Notes: generated by a model not told the origin, from the sequence alone. Positions 20,860-30,478 are shown, counted from the stretch's first letter. The stretch: 64,000 bases of DNA from Alcanivorax nanhaiticus (GCF_000756665.1 NZ_ARXV01000001.1:1-64000), one strand, 5' to 3'. Made by a program: numbers and translations.

Positions 20860-21336
20860 GGTAGCCTACTTATAGCCGGGCCCCGGAAATCTCGGGGCGG
20901 TTGTCGGGAACTTGGTAGCGTAGCTGAGATCAAAAACGCAGACTCTGATCTCAACAAGCTGCCAGGGCCGGGGTGGGCCCATCCATCAGAACACCACCAG
21001 GTGCGCTGACGGGCGGCAGTATATCGCCGCAACTTGCGCAAAACAAACGCTCCGCACCATTTAGGTACGTTCGCGTTTACCTAACGCCTTGATTTACAAT
21101 GATGCACTTCAACGGAGCGTCAAAAAACGCGTTGCACCAGCACAATGCATAAACACTCCCAGAGCGTAACGCGCTGTTTACCCTACAAAAGTCTGACTCG
21201 TCAGTTCCCGGCTTCGCGTTGACAAAGGTGTGTCAAAACTTTACCTTCCACCGCGCTTTGGAGGACCTTCCTGCCCTACGGAGTCGCGCTGAGACTTCCA
21301 GAGGAACGTTCCCTGTCCGCCAATGGAGAGATTCCC
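20860..21336. other. sdhC-gltA divergent control region
   Basis: A 477-base gap between the divergent sdh operon and gltA. The only promoter I can support is the gltA candidate at 21219-21247. On the minus strand a TTGACG occurs near 21119-21124, but no good -10 pairs with it. No gene is seen. Confidence 0.5.
21219..21247 (+). promoter_or_regulatory. Candidate gltA promoter
   Basis: A perfect TTGACA (21219-21224) is followed after 17 bases by TACCTT, a weak -10. A short inverted pair TTGACA/TGTCAA overlaps it and could hold a regulator. About 90 bases upstream of the gltA start. Confidence 0.4.
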
Positions 21337-22620
21337 ATGACCGAGAAGAAAGCCACTCTTAACGTAGAGGGCAAGGATCTAGACCTTCCCATCTATACCC
21401 CGACTCTGGGCCGCGACGTAATCGACGTGTCCAAACTGGTAGCCAACGGCGTCTTTACCTTCGACCCCGGCTTTACCTCCACCGCTTCCTGCGAATCCAA
21501 AATCACCTTCATTGATGGTGAAGTGGGCAAGCTGCTGCATCGGGGCTACTCCATCGAGGAGCTGGCAGGCAAATCCGATTATCTGGAAGTGTGCTACACC
21601 CTGCTCTACGGCGAATTGCCGTCTGCCGAGCAGAAAGAAGAGTTCGTGAATACTGTCAAGAACCACACCATGGTTCATGAGCAGATCCGCAACTTCTTCA
21701 ACGGTTTCCGTCGCGATGCACACCCGATGGCCATCATGTGTGGCGTGGTTGGCGCCCTGTCCGCCTTCTACCACGACTCCCTGGACATCAATAACCCGCA
21801 GCATCGTGAAATCACCGCGTACCGCCTGATCGCCAAGATGCCCACCATCGCGGCCATGTGCTACAAGTACGCTCTGGGCCAGCCTTTCATGTACCCGCGC
21901 AACGACCTGGGTTACGCAGAAAACTTCCTGCACATGATGTTCGGCAACCCCTGTGAAGAGTCCAAGATCAGCCCGACCCTGGCCAAGGCCATGGATCGCA
22001 TCTTCATCCTGCACGCCGACCACGAGCAGAACGCCTCCACCTCTACCGTGCGTCTGGCTGGCTCCTCCGGTGCCAACCCGTTCGCCTGTATTGCTGCTGG
22101 CATCTCTGCCCTGTGGGGCCCGGCACACGGCGGCGCCAACGAAGCTGTGCTGAACATGCTGGACGAGATTGGCTCCCTGGATAACATCGATGCCTACATC
22201 GCCAAGGCCAAGGACAAGAGTGACCCGTTCAAGCTGATGGGCTTCGGTCACCGCGTCTACAAGAACTATGACCCGCGTGCCACCGTAATGCGTGAGTCCT
22301 GCCACGAAGTACTGGCTGAACTGGGCGTGAACGACCCGCAGCTGGAACTGGCCATGAAGCTGGAAGAGATCGCCCTGAGCGACCCCTACTTCAAAGAGAA
22401 GAAGCTGTTCCCGAACGTGGACTTCTACTCCGGCATCATCCTGAAAGCGATTGGAATCCCGACTTCCATGTTCACTGTCATCTTCGCCCTGTCCCGTACC
22501 GTGGGCTGGATTGCACACTGGAACGAAATGATCTCCAACCCGTACAAGATTGGCCGTCCGCGCCAGCTGTACACCGGCGAAGCCGAGCGTCCGTTCGTAC
22601 CGGTCAACGAGCGCAAATAA
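21337..22620 (+). CDS. gltA: Citrate synthase (type II)
   Basis: A 427-residue enzyme that condenses acetyl-CoA with oxaloacetate. The active-site segments are present: [42 protein letters not shown] and [14 protein letters not shown]. The length and N-terminal extension fit the hexameric, NADH-sensitive Gram-negative type. The ATG has GGAGAG upstream. It is monocistronic and ends at a strong terminator. Confidence 0.98.
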   Translation: MTEKKATLNVEGKDLDLPIYTPTLGRDVIDVSKLVANGVFTFDPGFTSTASCESKITFIDGEVGKLLHRGYSIEELAGKSDYLEVCYTLLYGELPSAEQKEEFVNTVKNHTMVHEQIRNFFNGFRRDAHPMAIMCGVVGALSAFYHDSLDINNPQHREITAYRLIAKMPTIAAMCYKYALGQPFMYPRNDLGYAENFLHMMFGNPCEESKISPTLAKAMDRIFILHADHEQNASTSTVRLAGSSGANPFACIAAGISALWGPAHGGANEAVLNMLDEIGSLDNIDAYIAKAKDKSDPFKLMGFGHRVYKNYDPRATVMRESCHEVLAELGVNDPQLELAMKLEEIALSDPYFKEKKLFPNVDFYSGIILKAIGIPTSMFTVIFALSRTVGWIAHWNEMISNPYKIGRPRQLYTGEAERPFVPVNERK

Positions 22621-22639
22621 GCGTTTCGTTATCGCCAAT

Positions 22640-22666
22640 AAAAAACCGCCTTCGGGCGGTTTTTTT
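22640..22666 (+). terminator. gltA terminator
   Basis: AAACCGCC TTCG GGCGGTTT with a long T run on the plus strand, 20 bases after the gltA stop. Confidence 0.92.
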
Positions 22667-22871
22667 ATACCTGGGATCCTCATCACCCTACAGTGATGTC
22701 CGTGCTGCGTACGGTTCGCAATGCACGCTGAAAATCCAGCATTTTTAAAAGTGTTTCTGGAATCTTTACCTCGCTTAGGCTCGGATCGTCCAGACAAGCA
22801 GGGCTCCTACAACGGCTTCGCAGAAAGCCTTGAACCCAGGGAACCTTCCAGCAACGGTTAATCCAATCAGC

Positions 22872-22927
22872 GTAGCTCGTAGCTCGTAGCTCGTAGCTCG
22901 TAGCTCGTAGCTCGTAGCTCGTAGCTC
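22872..22927. repeat. Perfect heptamer tandem array H (GTAGCTC, 8 copies)
   Basis: Eight exact head-to-tail copies of GTAGCTC (complement GAGCTAC) in a 377-base non-coding gap between gltA and the next gene. Unlike the other heptamer loci there is no mirrored second array. The perfect repetition indicates recent slippage. A reading frame crossing it on the minus strand encodes only the repeat and is not a gene. Confidence 0.95.
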
Positions 22928-22998
22928 GAATCAGGTTTGCCAACCCTGCTCCTCCATGCAAGCATCTCCCTTTCGCTTGCAAAGGATCCGGACACCCC

Positions 22999-24096
22999 AT
23001 GAAAAAAATCATCGCCCTGTTAATTCTGGCAGCTATTGCTGGCTACCTGTTTTTCTGGCCTGTGCCCATCGAGCCTGTCGCATGGAAAGCACCAAAAGCA
23101 CCTGCGCTTGAAGGCCCCTACGCCGTCAATGCTGCGCTGGCCAGTGCCAGAAGCCTGGGTGAAGACGAAGGAGCAGGCCCGGAAGATGTGGCCATCGATG
23201 CTGCTGGCTACCTGTATGTGGGCTACGTGGATGGACGCATTGTGCGCTTCAATCCGGATGGCAGCGAACCTGATCTGATTGCCAACACTGAAGGACGCCC
23301 CCTCGGGCTGGATTTCGATCCGAACGGCAATTTGATTGTTGCTGATGGCTACAAAGGCCTGTTGAGCATTTCTCAAAGTGGAGCCATCAGCCCACTAAGC
23401 AATACCCTGGATGGCATCGACTACGGATTCACGGATGACGTGGATGCTGACAGTAACGGCGTTCTCTACTTCACCGATGCCTCCAGCAAATTCGGTCCGG
23501 CCATGAAAGCCCGTGACGACATCCTTGAGCACGGTGGCCATGGCCGACTGATTCGTTACGACCCTGCACGGGAACATGCGGAACTGCTTCTGGATGGCCT
23601 GCAGTTCGCCAATGGTGTTGCGCTATCCCAAAACGAAGACTTTGTGCTGGTAAATGAAACCGGCAGCTATCGCATCCTCCGCTACTGGCTCAAGGGAGAA
23701 AAAGCAGGCTCCCACGATGTGTTCTTTGACAATCTACCCGGCATTCCCGATGGCATTTCCGCCAATGGCAACGGTACCTTCTGGGTGGCACTTTTCAGCC
23801 CCCGTAACGCCATGCTAGACGCCATGTCAGATAAACCCCTGCTTCGCAAAGTCGCCTTTCGACTTCCAGAATTTCTGCAACCTCAGCCCGCACATCACGC
23901 TTTCGTGCTGGGCCTGAATGAACAGGGCGAAGTCACACACAACCTCCAGGACACCAGCGCTGGAGCTTTCGCCCCGATCACCAGTGTGGAGCAGTTTGGC
24001 GATACGCTCTATCTGGGCAGCCTTACCGAACCCCGTTTTGCCGCCTATTCCCTCTCAGCCGCTCCTGAGGTTGAAGCCGTAAAGGAAGCCCAATAA
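22999..24096 (+). CDS. SMP-30/strictosidine synthase-like beta-propeller hydrolase
   Basis: A 365-residue protein. The N-terminus (MKKIIALLILAAIAGYLFFW) is a membrane anchor or signal segment, followed by a six-bladed propeller with repeated strands such as GPEDVAIDAAGYLYVGY, GRPLGLDFDPNGNLIVAD and FANGVALSQNEDFVLVNE. This pattern belongs to the SMP-30/strictosidine synthase superfamily, which includes lactonases and arylesterases. The substrate is unknown. The stop TAA shares a base with the ATG of the next gene, so the two form an operon. Confidence 0.85.
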   Translation: MKKIIALLILAAIAGYLFFWPVPIEPVAWKAPKAPALEGPYAVNAALASARSLGEDEGAGPEDVAIDAAGYLYVGYVDGRIVRFNPDGSEPDLIANTEGRPLGLDFDPNGNLIVADGYKGLLSISQSGAISPLSNTLDGIDYGFTDDVDADSNGVLYFTDASSKFGPAMKARDDILEHGGHGRLIRYDPAREHAELLLDGLQFANGVALSQNEDFVLVNETGSYRILRYWLKGEKAGSHDVFFDNLPGIPDGISANGNGTFWVALFSPRNAMLDAMSDKPLLRKVAFRLPEFLQPQPAHHAFVLGLNEQGEVTHNLQDTSAGAFAPITSVEQFGDTLYLGSLTEPRFAAYSLSAAPEVEAVKEAQ

Positions 24097-24983
24097 TGAC
24101 GGCCCCCAACATCGCGTTTATTGGCCTCGGCACCATGGGCTACCCCATGGCCGGTCATCTGGTTCGCGCAGGCCTCAAGGTAACAGGCTATAACCGCACT
24201 CTCAGTCGAGCGCAGCAGTGGCAAGCCGACTACGACGGTGCGAACATTGCCGGCACACCAGCTGAAGCCGCTCGAGGTGCCGACATCGTCTGCCTATGTG
24301 TTGGCAACGATGAAGACCTTAGACAAGTCACTCTGGGTTCAGACGGCGTCCTGGAGACGCTGACTGCTGGAGCCATCCTTATCGACCACACCACTGCCAG
24401 TGCCGCCATGGCCCGGGAGCTGGATCAGGCCTGCCGGGCACGGCAGGCCTACTTTCTGGATGCACCGGTTTCTGGCGGCCAGCAAGGCGCGGAAAACGGA
24501 CAGCTGTCCATCATGTGTGGCGGAGAGGAAGAGGTGTTCAACCAGGCCCTGCCAACGCTCAACCTCTACGCCAAAGCCTGCAATCTCATGGGCCCCGCAG
24601 GCAGCGGCCAGCTGACCAAGATGGTCAACCAGATTTGCGTCGCCGGCCTGGTCGAAGCCCTGGCTGAAGGCGTCGCCTTCGCACAGAACGCGGGACTGGA
24701 TGCCGAAAAGGTCTTCGCCACCATTAGCCAAGGGGCCGCTTCTTCATGGCAGATGATCCATCGTCACAAGACCATGCTGGAGGACAATTTTGATCACGGC
24801 TTCGCCGTGGACTGGATGCGCAAGGATCTGGACATCTGCCTTGATGAAGCCTCGCGCAATGGCACTCCTCTGCCCGTCACCGCTCAGGTAAACGACTTCT
24901 ACCGCGAAATACAGGCAATGGGGGGCGGCCGCTGGGACACCTCCGCCCTTCTCCGCCGACTTACGCGGAACAAACCGGCCTGA
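24096..24983 (+). CDS. NAD(P)-dependent beta-hydroxyacid dehydrogenase family protein
   Basis: A 295-residue member of the 3-hydroxyisobutyrate/tartronate semialdehyde reductase family. Motifs: IAFIGLGTMGYPMAGHL (nucleotide fold), FLDAPVSGGQQGAENGQLS, GSGQLTKMVNQI with the catalytic lysine, and DWMRKDLDICL. The substrate cannot be told from sequence. It is translationally coupled to the propeller protein, which could supply an opened lactone (inference). Confidence 0.9.
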   Translation: MTAPNIAFIGLGTMGYPMAGHLVRAGLKVTGYNRTLSRAQQWQADYDGANIAGTPAEAARGADIVCLCVGNDEDLRQVTLGSDGVLETLTAGAILIDHTTASAAMARELDQACRARQAYFLDAPVSGGQQGAENGQLSIMCGGEEEVFNQALPTLNLYAKACNLMGPAGSGQLTKMVNQICVAGLVEALAEGVAFAQNAGLDAEKVFATISQGAASSWQMIHRHKTMLEDNFDHGFAVDWMRKDLDICLDEASRNGTPLPVTAQVNDFYREIQAMGGGRWDTSALLRRLTRNKPA

Positions 24984-24992
24984 TGCAAGCAA

Positions 24993-25019
24993 GTCAGCCC
25001 CTTCACTGAACGGGCTGAC
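24993..25019. terminator. Hairpin between convergent genes
   Basis: GTCAGCCC and GGGCTGAC form a perfect 8-bp stem with a 11-base loop. It lies between the stops of two convergent genes. No T run follows, so termination is only likely. Confidence 0.45.
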
Positions 25020-25035
25020 GACCCGCCAAGGCCCT

Positions 25036-26079
25036 TCACTTGCCCACAATTCTTGCACCTTTTTCGGGCAGCAACGCCTTGGCATTAGCGCTGCCGATTT
25101 GCTGTGCGACTTTTTTGGGCAGTACATCCAGTAAGGGCTGATACCCATCTATCTGCCCGGCAAGGCCGCCAAAGTGCCCAACCAGATCACTACCCAAAGT
25201 AAAGCGATCGGGATATTGCTTGATCAACAACACCCAATCAGGATCCACCTTGCCCTCTTCCATCAAGTAGTGGTCCTTTACGCTCCATGACAGGTCCACA
25301 TACAGATTGTCGTGGCGCTCCAGCATCGCCCGAAGAATCGGTACCAGCGTTTTCAGCGGGGGCTGAGAATCTTCGACCCCCCCGCTCGTCCCCGCATGGG
25401 CAAGTACAAAACGGGTATTTGGACTACCTTCCAGTGCCGCTTCCAACTCCTGTAAATAAATCGGCGTTTCCTCCCGGAGCGAGGTCAAATTACTGTGTAA
25501 CAGCACAGGTAAATCATGCTCGGCCGCCACCTCGTAAACCCTCATCAGCGCAGGATGGTTGGCCCGCGGTGTCTCGCCTTCAGTCAGGGCGGTGAGCTGA
25601 TCATGCCGGGTCAGGATCTCACCGATGCCATACCACATACCCGGATAACGCCTGATCAACGACTCGATCTGTTCAGCAGCGTGGAGATCAGTAGGGTTAA
25701 AACCACTGATAAAGGGTTTCACCCGCTCGCGCTGCTCCTGCGGTAGCGCTTGCACCGCCTGTGCAACAATGTCGTCCGTAGCACTGTAGTAATACAGCGG
25801 AGACTCATCTCCCAGGTAGTAGCGTGGTTTACGCGGTGCGTCCGCCTGCCACTTCTTCATCACCGGCAGTCCGAACAACCAGGCCTGCTCCACTCCCGCC
25901 TTGTCCATGGCCTCCATGAGAGCCTCCATGCCCTCTGTTTCCTGCATAAAATCCACATAGTGAAGATGAGCATCAATCACCGTCCGCTGCTCTGCCATAC
26001 AGATATTCTGAAAGGCCAGCAGCACGCCACCCAACAACAGTGGGCGGATAAAGCGCCAAAACACAGGCATAGCAAGCAT
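25036..26079 (-). CDS. Secreted amidohydrolase-family metal-dependent hydrolase
   Basis: A 347-residue protein. The ATG at 26079 starts a signal peptide (MLAMPVFWRFIRPLLLGGVL) followed by the TIM-barrel metal site VIDAHLHYVD. Later metal or acid residues appear in LLHSNLTS, FVLAHAGTSGG and FTLGSDLVGH. It belongs to the amidohydrolase_2 family. The substrate is unknown, and an exported member is somewhat unusual. It is monocistronic and convergent with the dehydrogenase gene. Confidence 0.82.
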   Translation of the reverse strand: MLAMPVFWRFIRPLLLGGVLLAFQNICMAEQRTVIDAHLHYVDFMQETEGMEALMEAMDKAGVEQAWLFGLPVMKKWQADAPRKPRYYLGDESPLYYYSATDDIVAQAVQALPQEQRERVKPFISGFNPTDLHAAEQIESLIRRYPGMWYGIGEILTRHDQLTALTEGETPRANHPALMRVYEVAAEHDLPVLLHSNLTSLREETPIYLQELEAALEGSPNTRFVLAHAGTSGGVEDSQPPLKTLVPILRAMLERHDNLYVDLSWSVKDHYLMEEGKVDPDWVLLIKQYPDRFTLGSDLVGHFGGLAGQIDGYQPLLDVLPKKVAQQIGSANAKALLPEKGARIVGK

Positions 26080-26181
26080 AGAGAGTCCCTGAAATTGCCA
26101 TTTAGCCAACAGACCTGCGAGAACACCCCCTGGTTCTGCCAAAAAGCACCACATTCCAAGATTTTACATTAAGTCCATAAA

Positions 26182-26210
26182 TAGACATAAAGGTGAATTA
26201 CACCCATAAT
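26182..26210 (+). promoter_or_regulatory. Toxin-antitoxin promoter with internal operator
   Basis: TAGACA (26182-26187) and CATAAT (26205-26210) are each 5 of 6 to consensus and 17 bases apart. The spacer contains the palindrome GGTG-AATTA-CACC (26192-26204). An operator in the spacer fits autoregulation by the antitoxin complex. Confidence 0.65.
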
Positions 26211-26243
26211 GGAATCCAAGTCAATCATCGCTAAGGTGTCAGC

Positions 26244-26651
26244 ATGCAACCCTCAACACAAATCAGTACGCAGCCTCTGGATGACAGCGCCCGCCGTGCT
26301 GCGCTGCGTGCTGTGCTGAATTTACTCCGCCACTGGCAGTGCACCGAAAAGGAAAAAATGGCGTTACTGGGAGTCGGCCGTTCCACCCTGCACAAGTATC
26401 AAAGTCAACCTGACAGCGCTCGTATCAGCGCCGATCTGCTAGAGCGCCTCAGCTATTTGCTCAATATCCATCAAGCGCTGCGCACCCTGTTTGGCAATCG
26501 TGACAATATCTATGGCTTCGTGCGCATGGCCAACCACAACCACTTTTTCAACGGTAGCACCCCGATGGATGTCATGACTGGCGGCACAGTGGCAGGGCTT
26601 TACGAAGTCCACCGTCAACTGGATAGCCTGCGGGGTGGGCAATGGGGCTAA
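26244..26651 (+). CDS. Xre/MbcA/ParS-type antitoxin (DUF2384)
   Basis: A 135-residue antitoxin. The N-terminal helical region contains a helix-turn-helix-like segment (MALLGVGRSTLHKYQSQPDS). The C-terminal toxin-binding domain (about 65-130) has the typical ending HNHFFNGSTPMDVMTGGTVAGLYEV. It neutralises the RES toxin encoded next to it and probably represses the promoter at 26182-26210. Its stop overlaps the toxin start by 10 bases. Confidence 0.92.
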   Translation: MQPSTQISTQPLDDSARRAALRAVLNLLRHWQCTEKEKMALLGVGRSTLHKYQSQPDSARISADLLERLSYLLNIHQALRTLFGNRDNIYGFVRMANHNHFFNGSTPMDVMTGGTVAGLYEVHRQLDSLRGGQWG

Positions 26652-27352
26652 CCTCTATCACGCCGACACTGCCCCGGTTGCAGCTCAAGCAACAGTCAGC
26701 GTTTCGCCTGGTGAATAGCAAGTTCCCGCCTATCCACATTTTTGACGATGTAGCGGATCAAACGGATTTTGACGCCCTTTTTGCCGTTCAGGCCCTGACC
26801 AACCCTCGCCTTCAGCAACAGGTCGGTCAGCTCAACCGGGTACCGGAGGATCAGCGTCCCTGGGGCATCCCTGGTTGCAATTACGCGCTTGGCCCCTTTG
26901 TCCATGTCAATCCGGCAGGATCACGCTTCTCAGACGGCGACTTCGGGGTGTTCTACTGCGCAGACCATATCCACACCGCCATCGCAGAAACGCGCTACCA
27001 TCAGGAGCGCTATTTCCAGAATGTGGAGGGGCTGAAATACGACCGTATCGTCATGGGCGGACTGAAAACCGAATTCAGCGCAGAACTGCTGGATATCAGC
27101 CCGGCAAGAAAGCAGCCCCGATACCATCACCCCGATGATTACCGACCGGCTCAGGAACTGGGCTCTCACCTGAAGGCCCACCAGGAAACAGGCCTGAGGT
27201 ATGAATCTGTCCGCGCCCCCGGCGCGCTCTGCTACGCACTGCTCACCCCCAAAGCCATCACTTCGGTCGTCCCCTCCTGCCACTACGAATACATCTGGGA
27301 CGGCGAGAAAATCGCGCATATTTTGACCATTAGTCGCTTGAGCCAGCCCTGA
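26642..27352 (+). CDS. RES-domain toxin (NAD+-degrading)
   Basis: A 236-residue RES-domain protein. The family segment GSRFSDGDFGVFYCADHIHTA followed by IAETRYHQE carries the expected Arg and Glu of the active site, with a serine-containing strand nearer the C-terminus (ITSVVPSCHYEYIWDG). Characterised relatives consume NAD+ and arrest growth until neutralised. It is paired with an upstream Xre/DUF2384 antitoxin through a 10-base overlap. The domain looks full length, so the module is probably functional. Confidence 0.92.
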   Translation: MGLTSITPTLPRLQLKQQSAFRLVNSKFPPIHIFDDVADQTDFDALFAVQALTNPRLQQQVGQLNRVPEDQRPWGIPGCNYALGPFVHVNPAGSRFSDGDFGVFYCADHIHTAIAETRYHQERYFQNVEGLKYDRIVMGGLKTEFSAELLDISPARKQPRYHHPDDYRPAQELGSHLKAHQETGLRYESVRAPGALCYALLTPKAITSVVPSCHYEYIWDGEKIAHILTISRLSQP

Positions 27353-27391
27353 CAGGAGGCCTATGCTGGGAGCAACCAAGGAGGCCTTGTC

Positions 27392-28165
27392 ATGCCTGCT
27401 TCGTCTTCTCTCAAGGCCGTCTGCCTGGATCTGGCGGGCGTACTTTATCAAGGCCCCACAGCCCTGCCGGGCGCAAGGGAAGCCTTGGCGACTCTGCGCG
27501 CCACTGGATTACCGCTACGCTTTGTGACCAACACTTCGCAGCGCAATCGACTACAGATCCTCAACGACCTTGAAACACTGGCCCTGGATATCCACCCCTC
27601 GGAACTCTTCACCGCACCTCAGGCAGCTCACGACTATCTCAAGCACCACAGTCTGACGCCTTACTGCCTGATTCACCCCAACCTGAAACAGGAATTTGCC
27701 GAGCTGGAAACCAACCAGCCCAATGCCGTATTGCTCGGCGACGCCGGTGACAAATTTGACTACGACCACCTCGACAAGGCTTTCCGGTTGCTGCAGGCAG
27801 GGGCCAGCCTGGTTGCCATTGGCGACAACCGCTACTACCAACTGGACGATGGCCTGCATCTGGATGCTGGCCCCTTTGTCCACGCTCTGGAATACGCCAG
27901 CGGAAAAACCGCCATCATCACCGGAAAACCCTCAAGGACCTTCTTCGAACAGGTTCTGAACAGTCTGGGAACCCCTGCCGAGGAGACGCTGATGGTGGGT
28001 GACGACATCCACGGCGACGTGGAAGGCGCACTCCACGTAGGTATGCAGGCCAGTCTGGTACAGACCGGCAAATACCGGGAGGGAGATGAAAACCGCATCG
28101 AAGGCGACTTCAGGGTGGAAACTGACATCCTGACCCTGGCAAAACGGATCTCAGACGCCCTGTAG
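27392..28165 (+). CDS. HAD-superfamily IIA phosphatase, LHPP-like
   Basis: A 257-residue haloacid dehalogenase-type hydrolase with a C2 cap. The motif I nucleophile is D13 in LDLAGVLYQG. The usual second aspartate is replaced by A15; LHPP (phospholysine phosphohistidine inorganic pyrophosphate phosphatase) has serine there. Motif II is FVTNTS, motif III the GKPSRTFF lysine, and motif IV VGDDIHGDVEGA. The closest family is therefore the LHPP/HDHD2 group. Monocistronic, 39 bases after the toxin gene. Substrate not established. Confidence 0.85.
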   Translation: MPASSSLKAVCLDLAGVLYQGPTALPGAREALATLRATGLPLRFVTNTSQRNRLQILNDLETLALDIHPSELFTAPQAAHDYLKHHSLTPYCLIHPNLKQEFAELETNQPNAVLLGDAGDKFDYDHLDKAFRLLQAGASLVAIGDNRYYQLDDGLHLDAGPFVHALEYASGKTAIITGKPSRTFFEQVLNSLGTPAEETLMVGDDIHGDVEGALHVGMQASLVQTGKYREGDENRIEGDFRVETDILTLAKRISDAL

Positions 28166-28191
28166 AGACAGCAGCCGGCAGCACCGACCCC

Positions 28192-28249
28192 GTGGGAGCT
28201 TGCCTGCAAGCGAATTCCCCACCCCTATCTTCTACAGGCAGACTCCCAC
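28192..28249. repeat. REP-like inverted element
   Basis: Begins GTGGGAGCTTGCCTGCAAGC and ends GCAGACTCCCAC. It has the same arrangement and near-identical ends as the element at 62063-62117. It lies between the HAD gene and the tRNA terminator. Confidence 0.75.
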
Positions 28250-28331
28250 AGGGCCAGACTCCACACCGTCATGGTGTGCCACTTTTGCGTGTTGCATGGA
28301 GCGTCCAGCAGCCGCGGGGCGGCCAATAAAA

Positions 28332-28357
28332 AAGCCCCACTCTTTCGAGTGAGGCTT
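28332..28357 (-). terminator. Terminator of the tRNA-Ala/tRNA-Glu unit
   Basis: On the minus strand AAGCCTCACTC pairs with GAGTGGGGCTT and is followed by a T run, immediately after the tRNA-Glu gene. Confidence 0.85.
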
Positions 28358-28364
28358 CTTTATG

Positions 28365-28440
28365 TGGCGTCCCCTAGGGGAGTCGAACCCCTGTTACCGC
28401 CGTGAAAGGGCGGTGTCCTAGGCCACTAGACGAAGGGGAC
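28365..28440 (-). tRNA. tRNA-Glu (anticodon TTC)
   Basis: The 76-base minus-strand sequence folds as a tRNA: GTCCCC/GGGGAC acceptor stem, anticodon loop CTTTCAC, TTCGACTCC T-loop and encoded CCA. It is transcribed after tRNA-Ala and lies downstream of gltX, whose product charges it. Confidence 0.96.
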
Positions 28441-28445
28441 GTGTT

Positions 28446-28521
28446 TGGTGGAGCTAAGCGGGATCGAACCGCTGACCTCAACACTGCCAGTGTTGCGCTC
28501 TCCCAGCTGAGCTATAGCCCC
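28446..28521 (-). tRNA. tRNA-Ala (anticodon GGC)
   Basis: 76 bases on the minus strand: GGGGCTATAGCTCAGCTGGG start, anticodon loop CTGGCAG, GGTTCGATCCC T-arm and encoded CCA. It is 5 bases upstream of tRNA-Glu in the same transcript. Confidence 0.96.
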
Positions 28522-28674
28522 AGATACCAGTGAGACAATGTGCGTCTCGGTAGGTGCGGCGTATTCTACCGGCCACCCCTAAGCTGTCAAGCGCCAAGCG
28601 CCGGTTTTTTTCAGAATGAAGTCTATTTGACTACATCCTGAGCAAGCTGTTGAAAAACTGGACAAAATCAGGAG

Positions 28675-28819
28675 CAAGTTACAAGTTACAAGTTGCAACG
28701 CGATAACCGCTCCGGAAAACTGAAACGCCGACGCCGCGATTGAAGGTTCGGTCGCGGGCATGGCCTCAGAATGCACTAGGCCCCTCAACCGCGCCTTGCA
28801 ACTTGAAACTTGCTACTTG
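28675..28819. repeat. Heptamer inverted-array element I (CAAGTTA type)
   Basis: The left array is CAAGTTA, CAAGTTA, CAAGTTG (28675-28695). The right mirrored array is CAACTTG, AAACTTG, CTACTTG (28799-28819), ending 4 bases before the gltX stop. The spacer of about 100 bases carries GC-rich sequence. Same plan as the other heptamer elements but a different unit. Confidence 0.85.
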
Positions 28820-28823
28820 TAGC

Positions 28824-30308
28824 TCAGCCCACCGGGAGATCGCGGTACGCCTTCTCCAGTTTCTTCATCTGCTTCTTGGACACCCCGCCCAACACCTCGA
28901 TGGCATGGCGGATGCGCGCGCGGCTGACGTCAGAACCGATGATTTCCATGGAATCCACCACCGAGAAGCTGGCGCTGGTGCCGGCGATGGCGATGAAAAC
29001 GGGCAACAGGAAGTCCTTGATCTTTACTTCCAGCGCATCGGCAATGGCCTTGGCATCGGCGAACAGACCATCACGGCTCCAGTCGCTGCGTGCTTCGTAG
29101 GTCCACAGCAAATACTGCAGCCACACCACCATATCCTCGGCACCATACTGCTTGTGCTCAAAGCTGGCCGGAGTAATGGCCGGCATACCGTTAAAGCAGA
29201 AAGCCGCCTTGTCCGCCACTTCAGACAGCGTCTCCACCCGTTGGCGCAGGTGAGGAATAATCTTCATGGCGTAATCGCGGTTGTAGGCCCAGTTGAGCAG
29301 GGAGTCGAGAAACTGCTCATCACTCTGCTCACGGAGCCACTGACCGTTCAGCCAGCTGAGCTTTTCCACGTCGAATACCGGACCACCCAGAGACACCCGC
29401 TGGATATCGAAGGCTTCCTGCATTTGCTCCAGGGAGAATTTCTCGCTCTCATCCGGCATGGACCACCCCATACGCCCCAGGTAGTTCACCAGCGCTTCGG
29501 GCAGGTAACCCATGCGCTGATAGAACAGGATGCTGGTGGGGTTCTTTCGCTTGCTCAGCTTGGACTTGTCCGGGTTGCGCAGCAACGGCATGTGGCACAG
29601 CACAGGCATATCCCAGCCAAAGTATTCATACAGCAGCTTATGCTTGGGCGCGGAGTTGAGCCATTCCTCACCCCGAATCACATGGGTGATCTCCATCAGG
29701 TGATCGTCCACGATATTGGCCAGGTGATAGGTCGGCATGCCATCGGACTTGAGCAGGATCTGCGCATCGACCAAAGCCCAGTCCAGCTCCACCGTACCAC
29801 GCAGCATATCCTGGATCTCACAGCGACCATCAAACGGCACCCGCATGCGAATCACGTAGGGTGCGTTCTCTGCTTCACGGCGAGACTGCTCCTCAGCAGA
29901 CAACTCCAAATCCTGAGGTTTGAGAGCACGATTCTCGCCCTTCTCTTTCAGCTCTGCTCGCAGCACATCCAGCTCTTCACTGGTACGGAAGCATTTGAAC
30001 GCATGGCCTTTTTCGATCAGCGTCTCAGCATACTCTCGATACATGTCCTTACGCTCACTCTGTCGATAAGGACCATGAGGGCCACCGACATCCGGGCCCT
30101 CGTCCCAGCTCAACCCCAACCACTTGAGAGAATCCAGAATCATCTGCTCAGACTCATTGGTGGAGCGGGTCTGATCGGTATCTTCGATGCGCAGAATGAA
30201 CTGGCCACCGTGCTGGTGGGCAAAGCAGCGATTGAACAAGGCTATGTAGGCGGTACCTACATGGGGGTCACCAGTGGGGGATGGGGCTACGCGGGTGCGA
30301 ACAGTCAT
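28824..30308 (-). CDS. gltX: Glutamyl-tRNA synthetase
   Basis: A 494-residue class I aminoacyl-tRNA synthetase that charges tRNA-Glu. The HIGH-like signature is PTGDPHVGT (residues 11-19) and the KMSKS-like site is KLSKR (250-254). Length is normal. It ends at the heptamer array upstream of the tRNA-Ala/tRNA-Glu genes. The gltX then tRNA order is shared with Pseudomonas relatives. Confidence 0.97.
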   Translation of the reverse strand: MTVRTRVAPSPTGDPHVGTAYIALFNRCFAHQHGGQFILRIEDTDQTRSTNESEQMILDSLKWLGLSWDEGPDVGGPHGPYRQSERKDMYREYAETLIEKGHAFKCFRTSEELDVLRAELKEKGENRALKPQDLELSAEEQSRREAENAPYVIRMRVPFDGRCEIQDMLRGTVELDWALVDAQILLKSDGMPTYHLANIVDDHLMEITHVIRGEEWLNSAPKHKLLYEYFGWDMPVLCHMPLLRNPDKSKLSKRKNPTSILFYQRMGYLPEALVNYLGRMGWSMPDESEKFSLEQMQEAFDIQRVSLGGPVFDVEKLSWLNGQWLREQSDEQFLDSLLNWAYNRDYAMKIIPHLRQRVETLSEVADKAAFCFNGMPAITPASFEHKQYGAEDMVVWLQYLLWTYEARSDWSRDGLFADAKAIADALEVKIKDFLLPVFIAIAGTSASFSVVDSMEIIGSDVSRARIRHAIEVLGGVSKKQMKKLEKAYRDLPVG

Positions 30309-30478
30309 GCTGACTCCATATGTGCAAACTGGCGCGGATTATACCTGTCAAAACGTGCGCCATGTAGACGCCAGCCCGTCCGATTCTGCTATTGTTGGCC
30401 TGTTTCAGGATTATGACGTTGCGGCTGCCCTATTTGCGGTCGCGCATTATCGGCAATAACCAAGCAAAGGAAACAAGC

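Noticed and set aside
22872..22927. CRISPR array
   Set aside because: The 7-base units are contiguous, with no spacers and no cas genes nearby.
22683..23012. 109-residue minus-strand open frame across the GTAGCTC array
   Set aside because: Its only distinctive part is the repeat itself (SYELRAT units). It has no ribosome site and overlaps the next gene.
28740..30416. 558-residue plus-strand open frame
   Set aside because: Antisense to gltX, which has intact synthetase motifs.
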